From DATEMU01 sp964414585 (GTDB lineage: Bacteria > Planctomycetota > Phycisphaerae > UBA1845 > UTPLA1): a stretch of DNA of 64,000 bases. The notes beneath the pieces are model-generated. The model worked only from the letters and a program-made list of their open reading frames with translations, searched no databases and had not been told where the DNA came from. The DNA lies in assembly GCA_964414585.1 (NCBI GenBank), contig CAYPXR010000047.1:1-64000 (forward strand), read 5' to 3'. The position numbers and the translations under genes are program-made. Positions 52,835-62,274 of this stretch are shown piece by piece. Position 1 is the stretch's first letter. Every line of letters starts with the position of its first letter.

Positions 52835-53686
52835 ATGAAAACCGCCACGAAACAATCGGTCAAAAACTACTGGGAGAAAAAGGTCTGCGGCGCCACCTAC
52901 GGCCGCGATCGTCCCGGCGGCGACGTCGACTTGGACCTGATGGCACAGGCCCGTTACGACCTCGAGCCCTACATCCCGCCCTTCGCCGACTTCCCCTCGG
53001 CACGCGGAAAGCGCGTCCTCGAACTCGGCGTCGGCGGCGGCGTTGATTTCTCCGGCTGGCTGAAGAACGGCGCGGACGCCACCGGCGTCGACCTGACCGA
53101 AGCCGGCATCAACATGACGCGCCAGCGGCTTCAGGAGATGAAGGTCGATCCCAACAGCTACCGCCTCCTCGTCGGCGACGCCGAAAACCTCGCGATAAAA
53201 AACGACACATTCGACATCGTCTACTCTTGGGGCGTGTTGCACCACTCGCCCGACACGCCAAAAACCTTTCGCGAAGTCCACCGCGTCTTGAAACCCGGCG
53301 GCGTCTTCCGGGGAATGATCTACCACCTCTACGCGCCCGTCAGTTGGATGTTCTGGGTGCGCTACGGCCTCCTCGCCGGCAAGCCCTTCAAGTCCGTTCG
53401 CGAAGCGGTCTTCGATAACCTGGAAAGCCCCGGAACAAAGGTCTACACCTGCAGGGAAGCGGCGGACATGCTGACCGCGGCCGGATTCACCGATGTAAAA
53501 ACCTGGGCCCGGGCCAGCTTCGGCGACCTGCTCCTCAACAAACCCGATAAGAAGTATCAGTCGCTTCCTTATCGGATTTGGTGGAAAATCTACCCGCGAT
53601 GGTTCATCCGCCTGTTGGATAACCTTTTCCGGGATAAGTTCGGCGGCGTCCTCCTCTTCACGGTTCGCAAAGGCCCGGCCCAATAG
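52835..53686 (+). CDS. Class I SAM-dependent methyltransferase (paralog 1)
   Basis: This 283-residue protein has the SAM-binding motif I VLELGVGGGVDF, the post-I acidic TGVDLTEAGI, and YSWGVLHHSPDTPKTF, which resembles the Methyltransf_11 family. The N-terminus NYWEKKVCG is shared with the following gene. A GGCGAGATG-type context precedes the ATG. It probably methylates a sugar or lipid-linked intermediate of this locus; substrate is unknown. Confidence 0.88.
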   Translation: MKTATKQSVKNYWEKKVCGATYGRDRPGGDVDLDLMAQARYDLEPYIPPFADFPSARGKRVLELGVGGGVDFSGWLKNGADATGVDLTEAGINMTRQRLQEMKVDPNSYRLLVGDAENLAIKNDTFDIVYSWGVLHHSPDTPKTFREVHRVLKPGGVFRGMIYHLYAPVSWMFWVRYGLLAGKPFKSVREAVFDNLESPGTKVYTCREAADMLTAAGFTDVKTWARASFGDLLLNKPDKKYQSLPYRIWWKIYPRWFIRLLDNLFRDKFGGVLLFTVRKGPAQ

Positions 53687-53886
53687 GCCGTCCTGATGGA
53701 AATAGCGATTGGACCCGTTTAGCCGTAACCCCGCAGGGGTGCGGTGAACACCAACCGGCCTATCGGACGACAGATCGCCTAAGCAAACGCAAGCTAGGCG
53801 ATTAGCCGATACTCCGATACAATTTCGCGCTTCGGAATCGTCGGCGGGGCGGGCGTCTGGCCCGTGAATAAACCAGGAGTTGTTGG
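53687..53886. repeat. Intergenic segment with inverted repeat between methyltransferase paralogs
   Basis: This 200-bp gap contains the 8-base inverted repeat ATCGCCTA (53774-53781) / TAGGCGAT (53795-53802) with a 13-base loop, and a smaller ACCCC-GCA-GGGGT. No T-run follows, so it may be a processing or regulatory hairpin rather than a terminator. No gene is visible, and AGGAGT (about 53876-53881) serves the second methyltransferase. Confidence 0.45.
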
Positions 53887-54735
53887 ATGAACACCACCTA
53901 CGACAAGTCCGTCGTAAAGGGATACTGGGAGAAGAAGACCTGCGGCGCGCAGTACGGCATGAAGGAAGGCGCCGCCAAGGTGGTCAACGACGAGGTCGAC
54001 CTCCGGAAAATGGCCGAGGCCCGCTATCGCCTTGAGCCTTTCATTCCTCCCTTCGCCGATTTCCCCAGCGCCAAAGGCAAGAAACTCCTCGAAGTCGGCG
54101 TCGGCGGCGGGGCGGATTTCTCCAATTGGGTGAGTAACGGCGCAATCGCCACCGGCGTCGATCTCACCGAAGCCGGCATCAAGATGACCACTCGCCGACT
54201 CACCGAGATGGGCTTCGGCAAAGATCGCTTTCGCCTCATGGTCGGCGATGCCGAAAACCTGGCCTTCCCCAACGAAAACTTCGACATCGTTTACTCCTGG
54301 GGCGTCCTCCACGCCTCGCCGGACACGCCCAAAGCTTTTCGAGAGGTCTTTCGCGTCCTCAAGCGCGGCGGCGAATTCCGCGGAATGATCTACCACGTCT
54401 GGTCCTGGGTCGGCCTCATGTTCTGGTTCCGCCACGGCCTCCTCGAAGGCAAGCCCTGGCGCTCCCCGCGCGACGCCATGTTCCACAATCTCGAAAGCCC
54501 CGGTCAGAAAACCTACACCCGCGCCGAAGCGCGCGAAATGGTCGAAGCCGCCGGATTCGTCGACGTCGAAATATCCACCAAGCTCGGCTTCGGCGACACC
54601 CTCGGCTTTACGCCGCGAGAAAAATATCGCTCGGCCCTTTACAAGTTCGGTTGGAAGCTCTATCCCCGCTGGCTCGTCCGCCTGATGGGCGACCGCTGGG
54701 GCGGCAATCTGATGATCAAGGCCCGCAAGCCCTGA
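53887..54735 (+). CDS. Class I SAM-dependent methyltransferase (paralog 2)
   Basis: This 282-residue protein is closely related to the preceding gene. The shared segments include YWEKKTCGAQYG, IPPFADFPSA, LEVGVGGGADFS, ATGVDLTEAGI and YSWGVLHASPDTPKAF. The copies differ in the N-terminal insertion (GMKEGAAKVVNDEVDL here) and in the C-terminus. An AGGAGT site precedes the ATG. Tandem duplication followed by divergence suggests two different methylation positions on the glycan. Confidence 0.88.
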   Translation: MNTTYDKSVVKGYWEKKTCGAQYGMKEGAAKVVNDEVDLRKMAEARYRLEPFIPPFADFPSAKGKKLLEVGVGGGADFSNWVSNGAIATGVDLTEAGIKMTTRRLTEMGFGKDRFRLMVGDAENLAFPNENFDIVYSWGVLHASPDTPKAFREVFRVLKRGGEFRGMIYHVWSWVGLMFWFRHGLLEGKPWRSPRDAMFHNLESPGQKTYTRAEAREMVEAAGFVDVEISTKLGFGDTLGFTPREKYRSALYKFGWKLYPRWLVRLMGDRWGGNLMIKARKP

Positions 54736-54796
54736 CAATCATCCACGTTCCGGGAATCTGCATCCGGCGAATTCGCCGTGCCTGTCTGAAGTCCTC

Positions 54797-56938
54797 GTGA
54801 AACAAATCCTACAGAATCTCAAGACCGGGGTGATCGAACTCGCCGAACTGCCCTGTCCGATCGTCCGCCCGCGCCATCTCCTGATTCAGTCGCGCGCCAG
54901 CCTCATTTCCGCCGGCACCGAGCGAATGCTCGTCGAACTCGGCAAAGGCAGCCTCATCGCCAAGGCCCGCGCCCAGCCCGACAAGGTCCGCCAGGTCCTC
55001 GACAAAATCAAAACCGACGGCCTCCTCCCGACGATGGAAGCCGTCTTCTCCCGCCTCGATGAACCGCTTCCGCTCGGCTACTGCAACGCCGGCATCGTCG
55101 TCGAAGTCGGCGAAGGCGTGGAAGGTTTCCAGGTCGGCGACCGCGTGGCCAGCAGCGGCCCCCACGCCGAGATGGTCTGCGTCCCGCAAAACCTCTGTGC
55201 GAAAATCCCCGATCGCGTGAGCGACGAATCGGCGGCCTTCGTCGTCCTCGGCGCGATCGGCATCCAGGGAATTCGTCTTGTCGAACCGACGATCGGTGAA
55301 TCAATCGTCGTCCTCGGTCTCGGCCTGATCGGCCAGATGACCGTGCAGATGTTAATCGCCGCCGGATGCCGCGTTCTCGGTGTCGATCCCAGCCCTGCTC
55401 GACAGGAACTGGCCCGCCGCTTCGGCGCTCAAACCGTCAGCTCCGATGATGGCGCCGACCCCGTCGCCGCGGCGATGGCCTTCTCCAACGGTCGCGGCGT
55501 CGACGGCGTGCTCATCACCGCCTCGTCGCGCAGCAGCGACATCATGCACCAGGCCGCCTCCATGTGCCGCAAGCGCGGCCGCATCATCCTCGTCGGCGTC
55601 GTCGGCCTCGAACTAAGTCGAACCGACTTCTACAAGAAAGAACTCTCCTTTCAAGTTTCCTGCTCCTACGGCCCCGGAAGATACGACCCGGCCTACGAAG
55701 AGCGTGGCCAGGACTATCCGATCGGCTACGTGCGCTGGACCGCCCAGCGAAACTTTGAAGCTGTCCTCGACCTGCTCGCCTCCGGCAAACTAGACGTCGG
55801 GCCGCTGATCAACCGCCGCAACGCACAGGCCGATGCCGCCGAAGCCTATCGCACACTGACCGACGATCGCGCCGCCTTGGGAATCATCCTGAACTACCCG
55901 CAAGAATCCGCCCCCTTGCAACGCGTCGTCACCGTCTCGCAACCTGCCACAACAGCGCCGGGCGGCCAGGCCGTCATGGGCCTGATCGGTGCGGGCACTT
56001 ACGCGAAAAGAACGCTGCTGCCGCACCTCAAAGGATGCCCCGTCCGTCTGCGAATGGTCGCCAGCGCCGGCGGCGTCAGCGGCGGCCACCTGGCCGGTCG
56101 ATTCGGCTTTGAACAGGCGACGACGGACTATCAGGAAGTCCTCCGCGATCCCGATGTCAATCTGGTCTACATCGCCACCCGTCACAACCTCCACGCCAAG
56201 ATGGCGCTCGAAGCCCTCGCCGCCGGCAAGCATGTCGCCGTGGAAAAACCGCTTTGCATGAACGGCGAAGAGCTGGAGCAAATCGCCGCGGCCCATCGCC
56301 AGGCAAACGGCCGTCAGCTCTTCGTCGGCTTCAACCGCCGGTTCGCCCTCCACACCGTCAAAATGAGGGAACTCCTGCGAACCCGCACCCAGCCCCTCTG
56401 CATCAGCATCATGGTCAACGCCGGCATGGTCGGCGCGGAAGCCTGGGTCCACGACAAAGCCCAGGGCGGCGGACGCATTCTCGGCGAAGGCTGCCATTTC
56501 ATCGACCTGATCTCCCACCTCGCCGGCTCGCCGATCAAACGCGTCGTCTCAACGCAAATCGGCGATGTCCCGGGCGTCACCTGCCCCGACGACAAGGCGA
56601 CGATTACCCTGTCGTTGGCCGACGGCTCCATCGGCACCGTCCACTACTTCGGCAACGGCGACAAGAGCTATCCCAAGGAGACCGTCGAAGTCTTCAGCGA
56701 GGGCCGCGTCCTCCGGCTCGAAAACTTCCGCATCCTCCGCGGCTACGGATGGACCGGCTTCTCGAAGTCGCGCCTCTTCAAGATCAACAAGGGCTTCCAC
56801 GAAACCGCTTTCAACATCACCCGCGCCGTCGCCGCCGGCGGCCCCGCGCTCATGCCCTTCGAAGGAATCGAAAACGTCATGCGCGCCACCTTCGCCGCCG
56901 TCGAATCCGCCGCAACGGGCCGGCCCATCGATCTCTAG
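54797..56938 (+). CDS. Bi-domain oxidoreductase: zinc-type dehydrogenase fused to Gfo/Idh/MocA
   Basis: This is a 713-residue fusion. Residues 1-370 form a medium-chain dehydrogenase (ISAGTERMLVELGK, PLGYCNAGIVVEVG, VLGLGLIGQMTVQMLIAAG). After a linker, residues 385-713 form a Gfo/Idh/MocA oxidoreductase (MGLIGAGTYAKRTLLPHLKG, VYIATRHNLHAKMA, AGKHVAVEKPLCMN). Such fusions are common in polysaccharide loci with heparinase II/III-like genes, but their reaction is not known to me. A GTG start is used. The BNR gene follows after 5 bp. Confidence 0.9.
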   Translation: MKQILQNLKTGVIELAELPCPIVRPRHLLIQSRASLISAGTERMLVELGKGSLIAKARAQPDKVRQVLDKIKTDGLLPTMEAVFSRLDEPLPLGYCNAGIVVEVGEGVEGFQVGDRVASSGPHAEMVCVPQNLCAKIPDRVSDESAAFVVLGAIGIQGIRLVEPTIGESIVVLGLGLIGQMTVQMLIAAGCRVLGVDPSPARQELARRFGAQTVSSDDGADPVAAAMAFSNGRGVDGVLITASSRSSDIMHQAASMCRKRGRIILVGVVGLELSRTDFYKKELSFQVSCSYGPGRYDPAYEERGQDYPIGYVRWTAQRNFEAVLDLLASGKLDVGPLINRRNAQADAAEAYRTLTDDRAALGIILNYPQESAPLQRVVTVSQPATTAPGGQAVMGLIGAGTYAKRTLLPHLKGCPVRLRMVASAGGVSGGHLAGRFGFEQATTDYQEVLRDPDVNLVYIATRHNLHAKMALEALAAGKHVAVEKPLCMNGEELEQIAAAHRQANGRQLFVGFNRRFALHTVKMRELLRTRTQPLCISIMVNAGMVGAEAWVHDKAQGGGRILGEGCHFIDLISHLAGSPIKRVVSTQIGDVPGVTCPDDKATITLSLADGSIGTVHYFGNGDKSYPKETVEVFSEGRVLRLENFRILRGYGWTGFSKSRLFKINKGFHETAFNITRAVAAGGPALMPFEGIENVMRATFAAVESAATGRPIDL

Positions 56939-56943
56939 TCCTT

Positions 56944-58032
56944 ATGCATTCCCTTACGACCCCCTCGCTAAGACCCACGTGTGTGGGTAAAGGCCGCGCC
57001 CTCAACGTGGACGCTAACGGAACTCTTTACATTGGTCGCGGCTATTCGATATCCAAATCCGCCGACGACGGTCGAACGTGGCAACACTGCGCCCGTATGC
57101 CCGGCTCCCCACTCCGTCGCCTGGCCGAATCCTCGCGCCTCGCTTCCCGCTTGCTTCGTCAGGAAGTGCGCGCCCTTGGCGTACTATCAAACGGCGCATT
57201 GGTCGCTTCAAGCCGCGAATGGGTCTACTACTCCGTTCCCGGTGAAACCATGATGCGGCCCGCCCGTCTCGACGAGGCCGGACAAAAGCTCTATCCGCCG
57301 CTGACCATGACCGTCGGTCCCAACGACCGAATCCTCTGGGGCGAATACAACTCCAGCCCCCATCATGGAAACCCGGTGCGGATCTTCGTCTCGGATGACG
57401 GTGGAAAAAGCTATGAAGTCGCCCGCGTCTTCGCCCCCAACGACATCAAGCACCTTCACAACCTCGTCTTCGATCCGGCCCTCCGAAAATACTGGGTGCT
57501 CGTCGGTGATTGGGACGCCGAGCCCGGCCTCGGCCTGTGGAGTGAAGACCTCACCGATTTCACCTGGGTCGCCCGCGGCGCGCAGACCTATCGAACCGTG
57601 GACGTCTTCGACCTGGGCGATCGCCTGGTCTATGGAATGGATTCCGATCTCGAACCCAACGCGATCGTCTCGATGGACAAGAAGACCGGCCGCGCCGCCA
57701 GGATCTTCGAAATGGAAGGAAGCTGTATCTACTCCTGCCGCTGCGGGCCATGGTACGTCGTGACCAGCACCGTGGAACAATACACCGTGAACAAGTCGCC
57801 CTTCGCAAACGTGTACGTCTCGCGCGACGGCGAAAACTGGCGGTGCGTCTATCGTGCGAAAAAAGATCGCTGGAGCGGCACCTATTTCCAATACGGTTCG
57901 ATCGTCCTCCCCCGCGGCGAAAGCCCGCGCGACGTGCTCGCCTTCAGCGGCCAGGCCCTGCAAGGCATCGACGGAAGAGTCTTCACCGCCGACTTCTCCC
58001 GGCTCGCGGACTCGGCTTGCCTCTTCGCGTAG
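56944..58032 (+). CDS. BNR/sialidase-like beta-propeller protein
   Basis: This 362-residue protein contains Asp-box-like repeats: SKSADDGRTWQ (about 38), VSDDGGKSYE (about 150) and VSRDGENWR (about 290). They indicate a sialidase-type propeller. It has no signal peptide, which is unusual for this fold if it acts on extracellular glycan. Catalytic residues of true sialidases cannot be recognised. It starts at ATG 56944; a much longer frame from 56254 is antiphase to the oxidoreductase and was rejected. It is probably co-transcribed with its neighbours. Confidence 0.75.
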   Translation: MHSLTTPSLRPTCVGKGRALNVDANGTLYIGRGYSISKSADDGRTWQHCARMPGSPLRRLAESSRLASRLLRQEVRALGVLSNGALVASSREWVYYSVPGETMMRPARLDEAGQKLYPPLTMTVGPNDRILWGEYNSSPHHGNPVRIFVSDDGGKSYEVARVFAPNDIKHLHNLVFDPALRKYWVLVGDWDAEPGLGLWSEDLTDFTWVARGAQTYRTVDVFDLGDRLVYGMDSDLEPNAIVSMDKKTGRAARIFEMEGSCIYSCRCGPWYVVTSTVEQYTVNKSPFANVYVSRDGENWRCVYRAKKDRWSGTYFQYGSIVLPRGESPRDVLAFSGQALQGIDGRVFTADFSRLADSACLFA

Positions 58033-58094
58033 CGTCCGGCGCCCCCGCCGGACGTAAAACCGGAGTGTGCTCCGTAATCGGCCGGCCGCTTCAA

Positions 58095-60131
58095 GTGTCA
58101 ACCGGTATCCCCATTTCCATCCGCCATTCAATCCAATTGCTTAAATTACTCGGCCCGCGCTGGGCTCTCTGGCGCGCCGGGTACGCATTTCGCCAGAAGA
58201 CCGGGATACTCAAAAGTCGCTTCCCCGCCATCGATTGGCGAAGCGTCAACCTGTCCGACATCCTGCGCGAAGGCGTCCCGGCCGATCCGCACTCCTATTT
58301 TGAATATCGATCCGCCGTGAAGGGCCGCTTCCTTTTCGATGCCGGTCAGTTGCCGGATGCGACGCTGTTGGACGGTTTGACGGGCAAGGAAGGCCGTGAG
58401 CGAACTCTCGCGATTGCCGACGACTATGCCAAAGGCCGGTTTCTCTTCTACAGCCGTCAATCCTATGACCTCGGCTGGCCGCCCGACTGGCTGCTCGATC
58501 CGGTCGTCGGTTTCCGTCACGAAAACCGGACGCACTGGTGCGATTACAAATCCTTTTCCGAGGACGGCGGCGACATCAAGGACGTATGGGAGCCGTCGCG
58601 TTTCGCCTGCGCCTATTGGCTGGTTCGCGCGTACGCCCTGACGCGGGACGAAAAATACCCGAAGGCCTTTTGGGAGCTGTTCGAATCCTGGAGAATGCAA
58701 AACCCGCCGAATCGCGGCCCGAATTGGAAGTGCGGCCAGGAAACGGCGATTCGACTCTTCGCCTGGTGCTTCGCGCTGCACGGCTTCTGGAATTCACCGG
58801 CAACCACCCCGGAGTGCGTTGCTTCGATGGTAACCGCGGTCACCCTCCAAGCCAGGCGGATCGCCGGCAACATCGATTACGCGCTTTCCCAGAAAAACAA
58901 CCACGGCATCAGCGAAGCAGTCGGCCTGTTGTCCGTCGGATTGATTTTTCCCGAGTTGAGAGAAGCCGACGAGTGGCGGCGACTTGGGCGGGAGTATTTC
59001 GAGAGCGAAATTCTCCGCCAGGTCTACGCCGACGGCGCCTTCGTGCAGCAATCGATGAATTACCACCGCGTCATGCTCCACGACGCCCTCTGGGCGATCA
59101 GATTGTCCGATCGATGCGGCGAGCCCGTCAGCCCGGACGTCCGTCTGCACATCATCACCGCGGGAGAGTTCCTCTTTCAGATGCTCGATCCGGCCACGGG
59201 CGACGTGCCCAACTACGGCCCGAACGACGGCGCAATGCTGCTGCCGCTGGACGCCTGCGATTATCGCGACTATCGCCCGGCCGTGCAGGCCGCCTGTTTT
59301 CTCGCCGACGGTCGGCGTGTCCTGGAGCGTGGTCCCTGGGACGAAAGTCTGCTCTGGCTCTACGGCGCCGAGGCCGTCAGCGCGCCCGCCGCCGTTCGAT
59401 CGCCTCAATCCAGTCGATTCGATGAAGGCGGCTACTACACGCTCCGCGACGGCGCGACGTGGTGCATGATCCGCTGCCACACCTATCGCGACCGCCCGTC
59501 GCACGTCGACCCGTTGCACCTCGATTTCTGGCACAACGGCGTCAACGTCCTCGGCGATACCGGCAGCTACAAATATTTCATCGCTTCCTCGCCGGCCTTC
59601 GAACAATTCTTCAAGGACATCGCCGCGCACAACACGATCGAGATCGACGGTCGCGGCCCCCTCGACCTTTTCTCGCGATTCATGTGGCTGCCATGGCCCA
59701 GGGCGCGCTGCATCGAGCATCGTCCGGACCATTTTCGTGGCGAGCATTTCGCCTACAACCGCGCGCCCTGGATGGCCGCCCACGGTCGCCAGGTTCGCAT
59801 CGCCGAGCGCGGCCGCTGGGAAGTGACCGACGATCTCTCCGGCAACGGCCGCCATCGCGTCACCTTGCGCTGGAACCTCCCCGAACTGCCCTACACCTTC
59901 GAGCGCGAAGAAGGAAGATTAACGATCGAACTCCCCAGTGGCCGGGCCCAAATCGAAATGGAAGGCCCGCCCGGGATGACCCTCGACGTCGTTCGAGGAA
60001 GCGACAAACCCGGCAAAACATCCGGTTGGATGTCGCCCTATTACGGCGAGTTGATTCCGCGGCCGACGCTCGAGGCCCGCGTCGTCTGCCTCCTTCCCGT
60101 GACCTTCGTGACGCGAATTCATCTGACCTGA
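58095..60131 (+). CDS. Heparinase II/III-like (alginate/uronan lyase) protein
   Basis: This is a roughly 678-residue protein with the alpha/alpha toroid followed by a beta-sandwich of the HepII/III family. QKNNHGISEAVGLLSVGL and QQSMNYHRVMLHDALWA carry the conserved Asn/His and Tyr-His residues, and DPLHLDFWHNGVNVLGDTG is the start of the C-terminal domain. The start is uncertain: GTG at 58065 or 58095, or TTG at 58137. No signal peptide is obvious. Proteins of this type in synthesis loci may be lyases or epimerase-like enzymes acting on uronic acid chains. Confidence 0.82.
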   Translation: MSTGIPISIRHSIQLLKLLGPRWALWRAGYAFRQKTGILKSRFPAIDWRSVNLSDILREGVPADPHSYFEYRSAVKGRFLFDAGQLPDATLLDGLTGKEGRERTLAIADDYAKGRFLFYSRQSYDLGWPPDWLLDPVVGFRHENRTHWCDYKSFSEDGGDIKDVWEPSRFACAYWLVRAYALTRDEKYPKAFWELFESWRMQNPPNRGPNWKCGQETAIRLFAWCFALHGFWNSPATTPECVASMVTAVTLQARRIAGNIDYALSQKNNHGISEAVGLLSVGLIFPELREADEWRRLGREYFESEILRQVYADGAFVQQSMNYHRVMLHDALWAIRLSDRCGEPVSPDVRLHIITAGEFLFQMLDPATGDVPNYGPNDGAMLLPLDACDYRDYRPAVQAACFLADGRRVLERGPWDESLLWLYGAEAVSAPAAVRSPQSSRFDEGGYYTLRDGATWCMIRCHTYRDRPSHVDPLHLDFWHNGVNVLGDTGSYKYFIASSPAFEQFFKDIAAHNTIEIDGRGPLDLFSRFMWLPWPRARCIEHRPDHFRGEHFAYNRAPWMAAHGRQVRIAERGRWEVTDDLSGNGRHRVTLRWNLPELPYTFEREEGRLTIELPSGRAQIEMEGPPGMTLDVVRGSDKPGKTSGWMSPYYGELIPRPTLEARVVCLLPVTFVTRIHLT

Positions 60132-60140
60132 CGGGACGCC

Positions 60141-61220
60141 ATGTCGTCGAAACAATATTGGAAAAACAGGCCCGCCCGCCAGGACGAAACGCCGGCCATC
60201 CTCGATCTGGTCCGAGCCGTCCACGGTGACGCGCATCAGGAGATCAACGAGGCCTATTTCCTGTGGCGCTATCTGAGCAATACGCCCTTTCGCGCCGACA
60301 TCATCATGTCTGAACACGAAGGCAAGCCGATCGGCATCCAGCCCGTCGCCATCTTCGACTGGCAGTGGGGAACTTCTCGCCTCAAGGGCGCGATGTACAC
60401 CGGCGTGCTCACCCATCCCGACCACCGCCGCCGCGGCGTCTTTCGCTCGCTCATCGACAGCTCCAACGAACACGCCGCGTCGCGAGGCGCGCAATTCAGC
60501 ATGACCCTGCCCAACGAGGCGTCGCTGCCCGGCTTCCTCAATTTCGGCGACTGGTGCTACCCCGGCCTGATCCCCCTGACGCTCAAAGTCATCGACGGCG
60601 GCGCCATGCTGCGGCCCAAAGTAGGGGGGCTTCTCGCCGGTCTCGTCGGCTGGATGCCGTCGATCGCGTTTCGGCGGTACGCCGACCAATCGGGCATGTC
60701 CGACATACTGTGCGAACCGGTCACCACCGCCCCGGCGGATCTTGACGAAGTCTTCGAGGTCTTTGCCCATGACAATGATCGGTTGATGATCCGTCGGACG
60801 GCGGCTTACTGGAATTGGAGATACCTCTCTCGGCCGGGCTCCGACTATCGCACGATCCTCGCCCGCCACGCCGGCCGCGTGGTCGGCGCCACGATCACCT
60901 CCGTCGGCCGTCGATTTGGTCTGGACGTCGGGCTCATCGCCGACTTCTCGGCCGACGGCGGCGTACCGGTCTTGCGGCAGTTAATCCGCGCGGCCGAGAA
61001 TGACTTTCGATCCCGCGGCGTCGGCCTGGTGACATGCCAGGCGACGGGCCCGCTCCTGCAGGACGCCCTCGCCGCCGAAGGCTACCGTCGCCCCAACCCG
61101 CGCAAACTCCCCAAAAAGTTCCACTTCGTCTACCGCCCGACCGGCGTCACCGGCCTTCGCAAACCCCCCGCCGAAATCGCCGACTGGCACCTGACCTTTG
61201 GAGACTCGGACAATATGTAA
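60141..61220 (+). CDS. GNAT-family acetyltransferase
   Basis: This 359-residue protein begins with a GNAT fold: RQDETPAILDLVRAVHGD and the acetyl-CoA-binding loop GVLTHPDHRRRGVFRSLI (about residue 90). A second half with YWNWRYLSRPGSDY and a GNAT-like C-terminus resembles double-GNAT proteins found in polysaccharide loci. It begins 9 bp after the lyase-like gene and is the last gene before a putative terminator. It may acetylate an amino sugar of the glycan, which is inferred. Confidence 0.85.
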   Translation: MSSKQYWKNRPARQDETPAILDLVRAVHGDAHQEINEAYFLWRYLSNTPFRADIIMSEHEGKPIGIQPVAIFDWQWGTSRLKGAMYTGVLTHPDHRRRGVFRSLIDSSNEHAASRGAQFSMTLPNEASLPGFLNFGDWCYPGLIPLTLKVIDGGAMLRPKVGGLLAGLVGWMPSIAFRRYADQSGMSDILCEPVTTAPADLDEVFEVFAHDNDRLMIRRTAAYWNWRYLSRPGSDYRTILARHAGRVVGATITSVGRRFGLDVGLIADFSADGGVPVLRQLIRAAENDFRSRGVGLVTCQATGPLLQDALAAEGYRRPNPRKLPKKFHFVYRPTGVTGLRKPPAEIADWHLTFGDSDNM

Positions 61221-61257
61221 TTTCAGTTCCAATCACTCCAATAATGCGCTCCGAGCC

Positions 61258-61289
61258 CGCGATGCCATCTTCGCGTGCTCTTTTTTTTT
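61258..61289 (+). terminator. Putative rho-independent terminator at the end of the polysaccharide operon
   Basis: CGCGA (61258-61262) pairs with TCGCG (61271-61275) across an 8-base loop, and nine T residues follow (61281-61289) after a 5-base gap. The short stem makes this moderate evidence. It lies 38 bp after the GNAT gene and before the TPR gene. Confidence 0.45.
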
Positions 61290-61335
61290 GCGCGAAAAAC
61301 GTTATGATGTAGGTCGCGTCGAGAGGGTCGGTTTC

Positions 61336-62274
61336 ATGTCACATCCTACCGCGGCCGGTGTTCTTGCCTGTGTGGTTCTGGCATGGACCTCTCATGGAAT
61401 GGCGCACCCCGGCGCTCATGACGAAGCCCGGGAACTCTCCGATGCCCTCGCCAAAGAGCCCGACAGAATCGACCTGCGCTTGCGACGAGGCGAGTGTTAC
61501 CGCCAGGAGGGGCGTCTGGCCGATTCCCTCGCCGATTTTGACCGCGTACGTCAGCTCGCCGGGGAAAGTCGCGTCGTGAGTCTGGAACGCGGATTGACCC
61601 TTTCCGCGATGCGCCGCGACGAAGAAGCCGAGGCCGAGCTGACCGATTATCTTTCCACTGCCAATCCCAGGGCGATCGCCTACGCCGAGCGCGCTCAAGT
61701 CCGGCGGCGTCATCATCGAATCGCCGAGGCCATCGACGACTACGCGTCCGCGATCGCGCTGAGGCCGAATGTCGAATGGTACGTCACGCGCGGCCGCTTG
61801 CAGGAGTCGCTGGGAAAGCTCGAGGACGCGGCAAAGGGCTATCGAGACGGCTTGTCGCGCTGTGACGGCGCGGTGGCCATCCGCCTCGAACTCATTCGTC
61901 TCGAGTCTTCTCGGAATCACTTCGACGACGCGATCGCGCTGATCGACGGCATCCTCTCCCAGGCGGACGTCAAGACTGACTGGTATCTGCGACGCGCCGA
62001 AATCAATGCAGCCGCCGGTCGCCCCGATGACGCCGGTCGCGATCGGGCCCTCGCATGGGCGGAGGCCGACCGGGCCGTCGCCAGGCGACCCACGGCGACC
62101 CGCCTCATCGCGCGCGCGAAAGTCGCGATCGCGCTCGATCGTCGAGACCGGGCGGCGGCGGACCTGAAGGCGGCATTGCGAAAGGGTCCGGCTCAAGCCG
62201 AGGCGATGGCCCTGTTAAAGTCCATCGAGGATCAGGAGACACCGAAAGGACCGGCGACCCATGCAATTCCTTGA
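61336..62274 (+). CDS. Exported TPR-repeat protein
   Basis: This 312-residue protein has an N-terminal hydrophobic signal (AAGVLACVVLAWTSHGMAHP) and several tetratricopeptide-like repeats, for example LRRGECYRQEGRLADSLADF, RIAEAIDDYASAIALRPN and RDRAAADLKAALRKGPAQ. TPRs mediate protein contacts. The ATG at 61336 was preferred over an upstream in-frame ATG (61198) because it places the signal at the N-terminus. Its 3' end overlaps the next gene by 14 bp, so the two are likely co-translated and may work together outside the cytoplasm. Confidence 0.82.
   Translation: MSHPTAAGVLACVVLAWTSHGMAHPGAHDEARELSDALAKEPDRIDLRLRRGECYRQEGRLADSLADFDRVRQLAGESRVVSLERGLTLSAMRRDEEAEAELTDYLSTANPRAIAYAERAQVRRRHHRIAEAIDDYASAIALRPNVEWYVTRGRLQESLGKLEDAAKGYRDGLSRCDGAVAIRLELIRLESSRNHFDDAIALIDGILSQADVKTDWYLRRAEINAAAGRPDDAGRDRALAWAEADRAVARRPTATRLIARAKVAIALDRRDRAAADLKAALRKGPAQAEAMALLKSIEDQETPKGPATHAIP

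Noticed and set aside
56254..56943. Upstream extension of the BNR gene frame
   Set aside because: It is out of phase with the Gfo/Idh/MocA domain and consists of Arg/Pro-rich shadow sequence; the ATG at 56944 begins the real protein.
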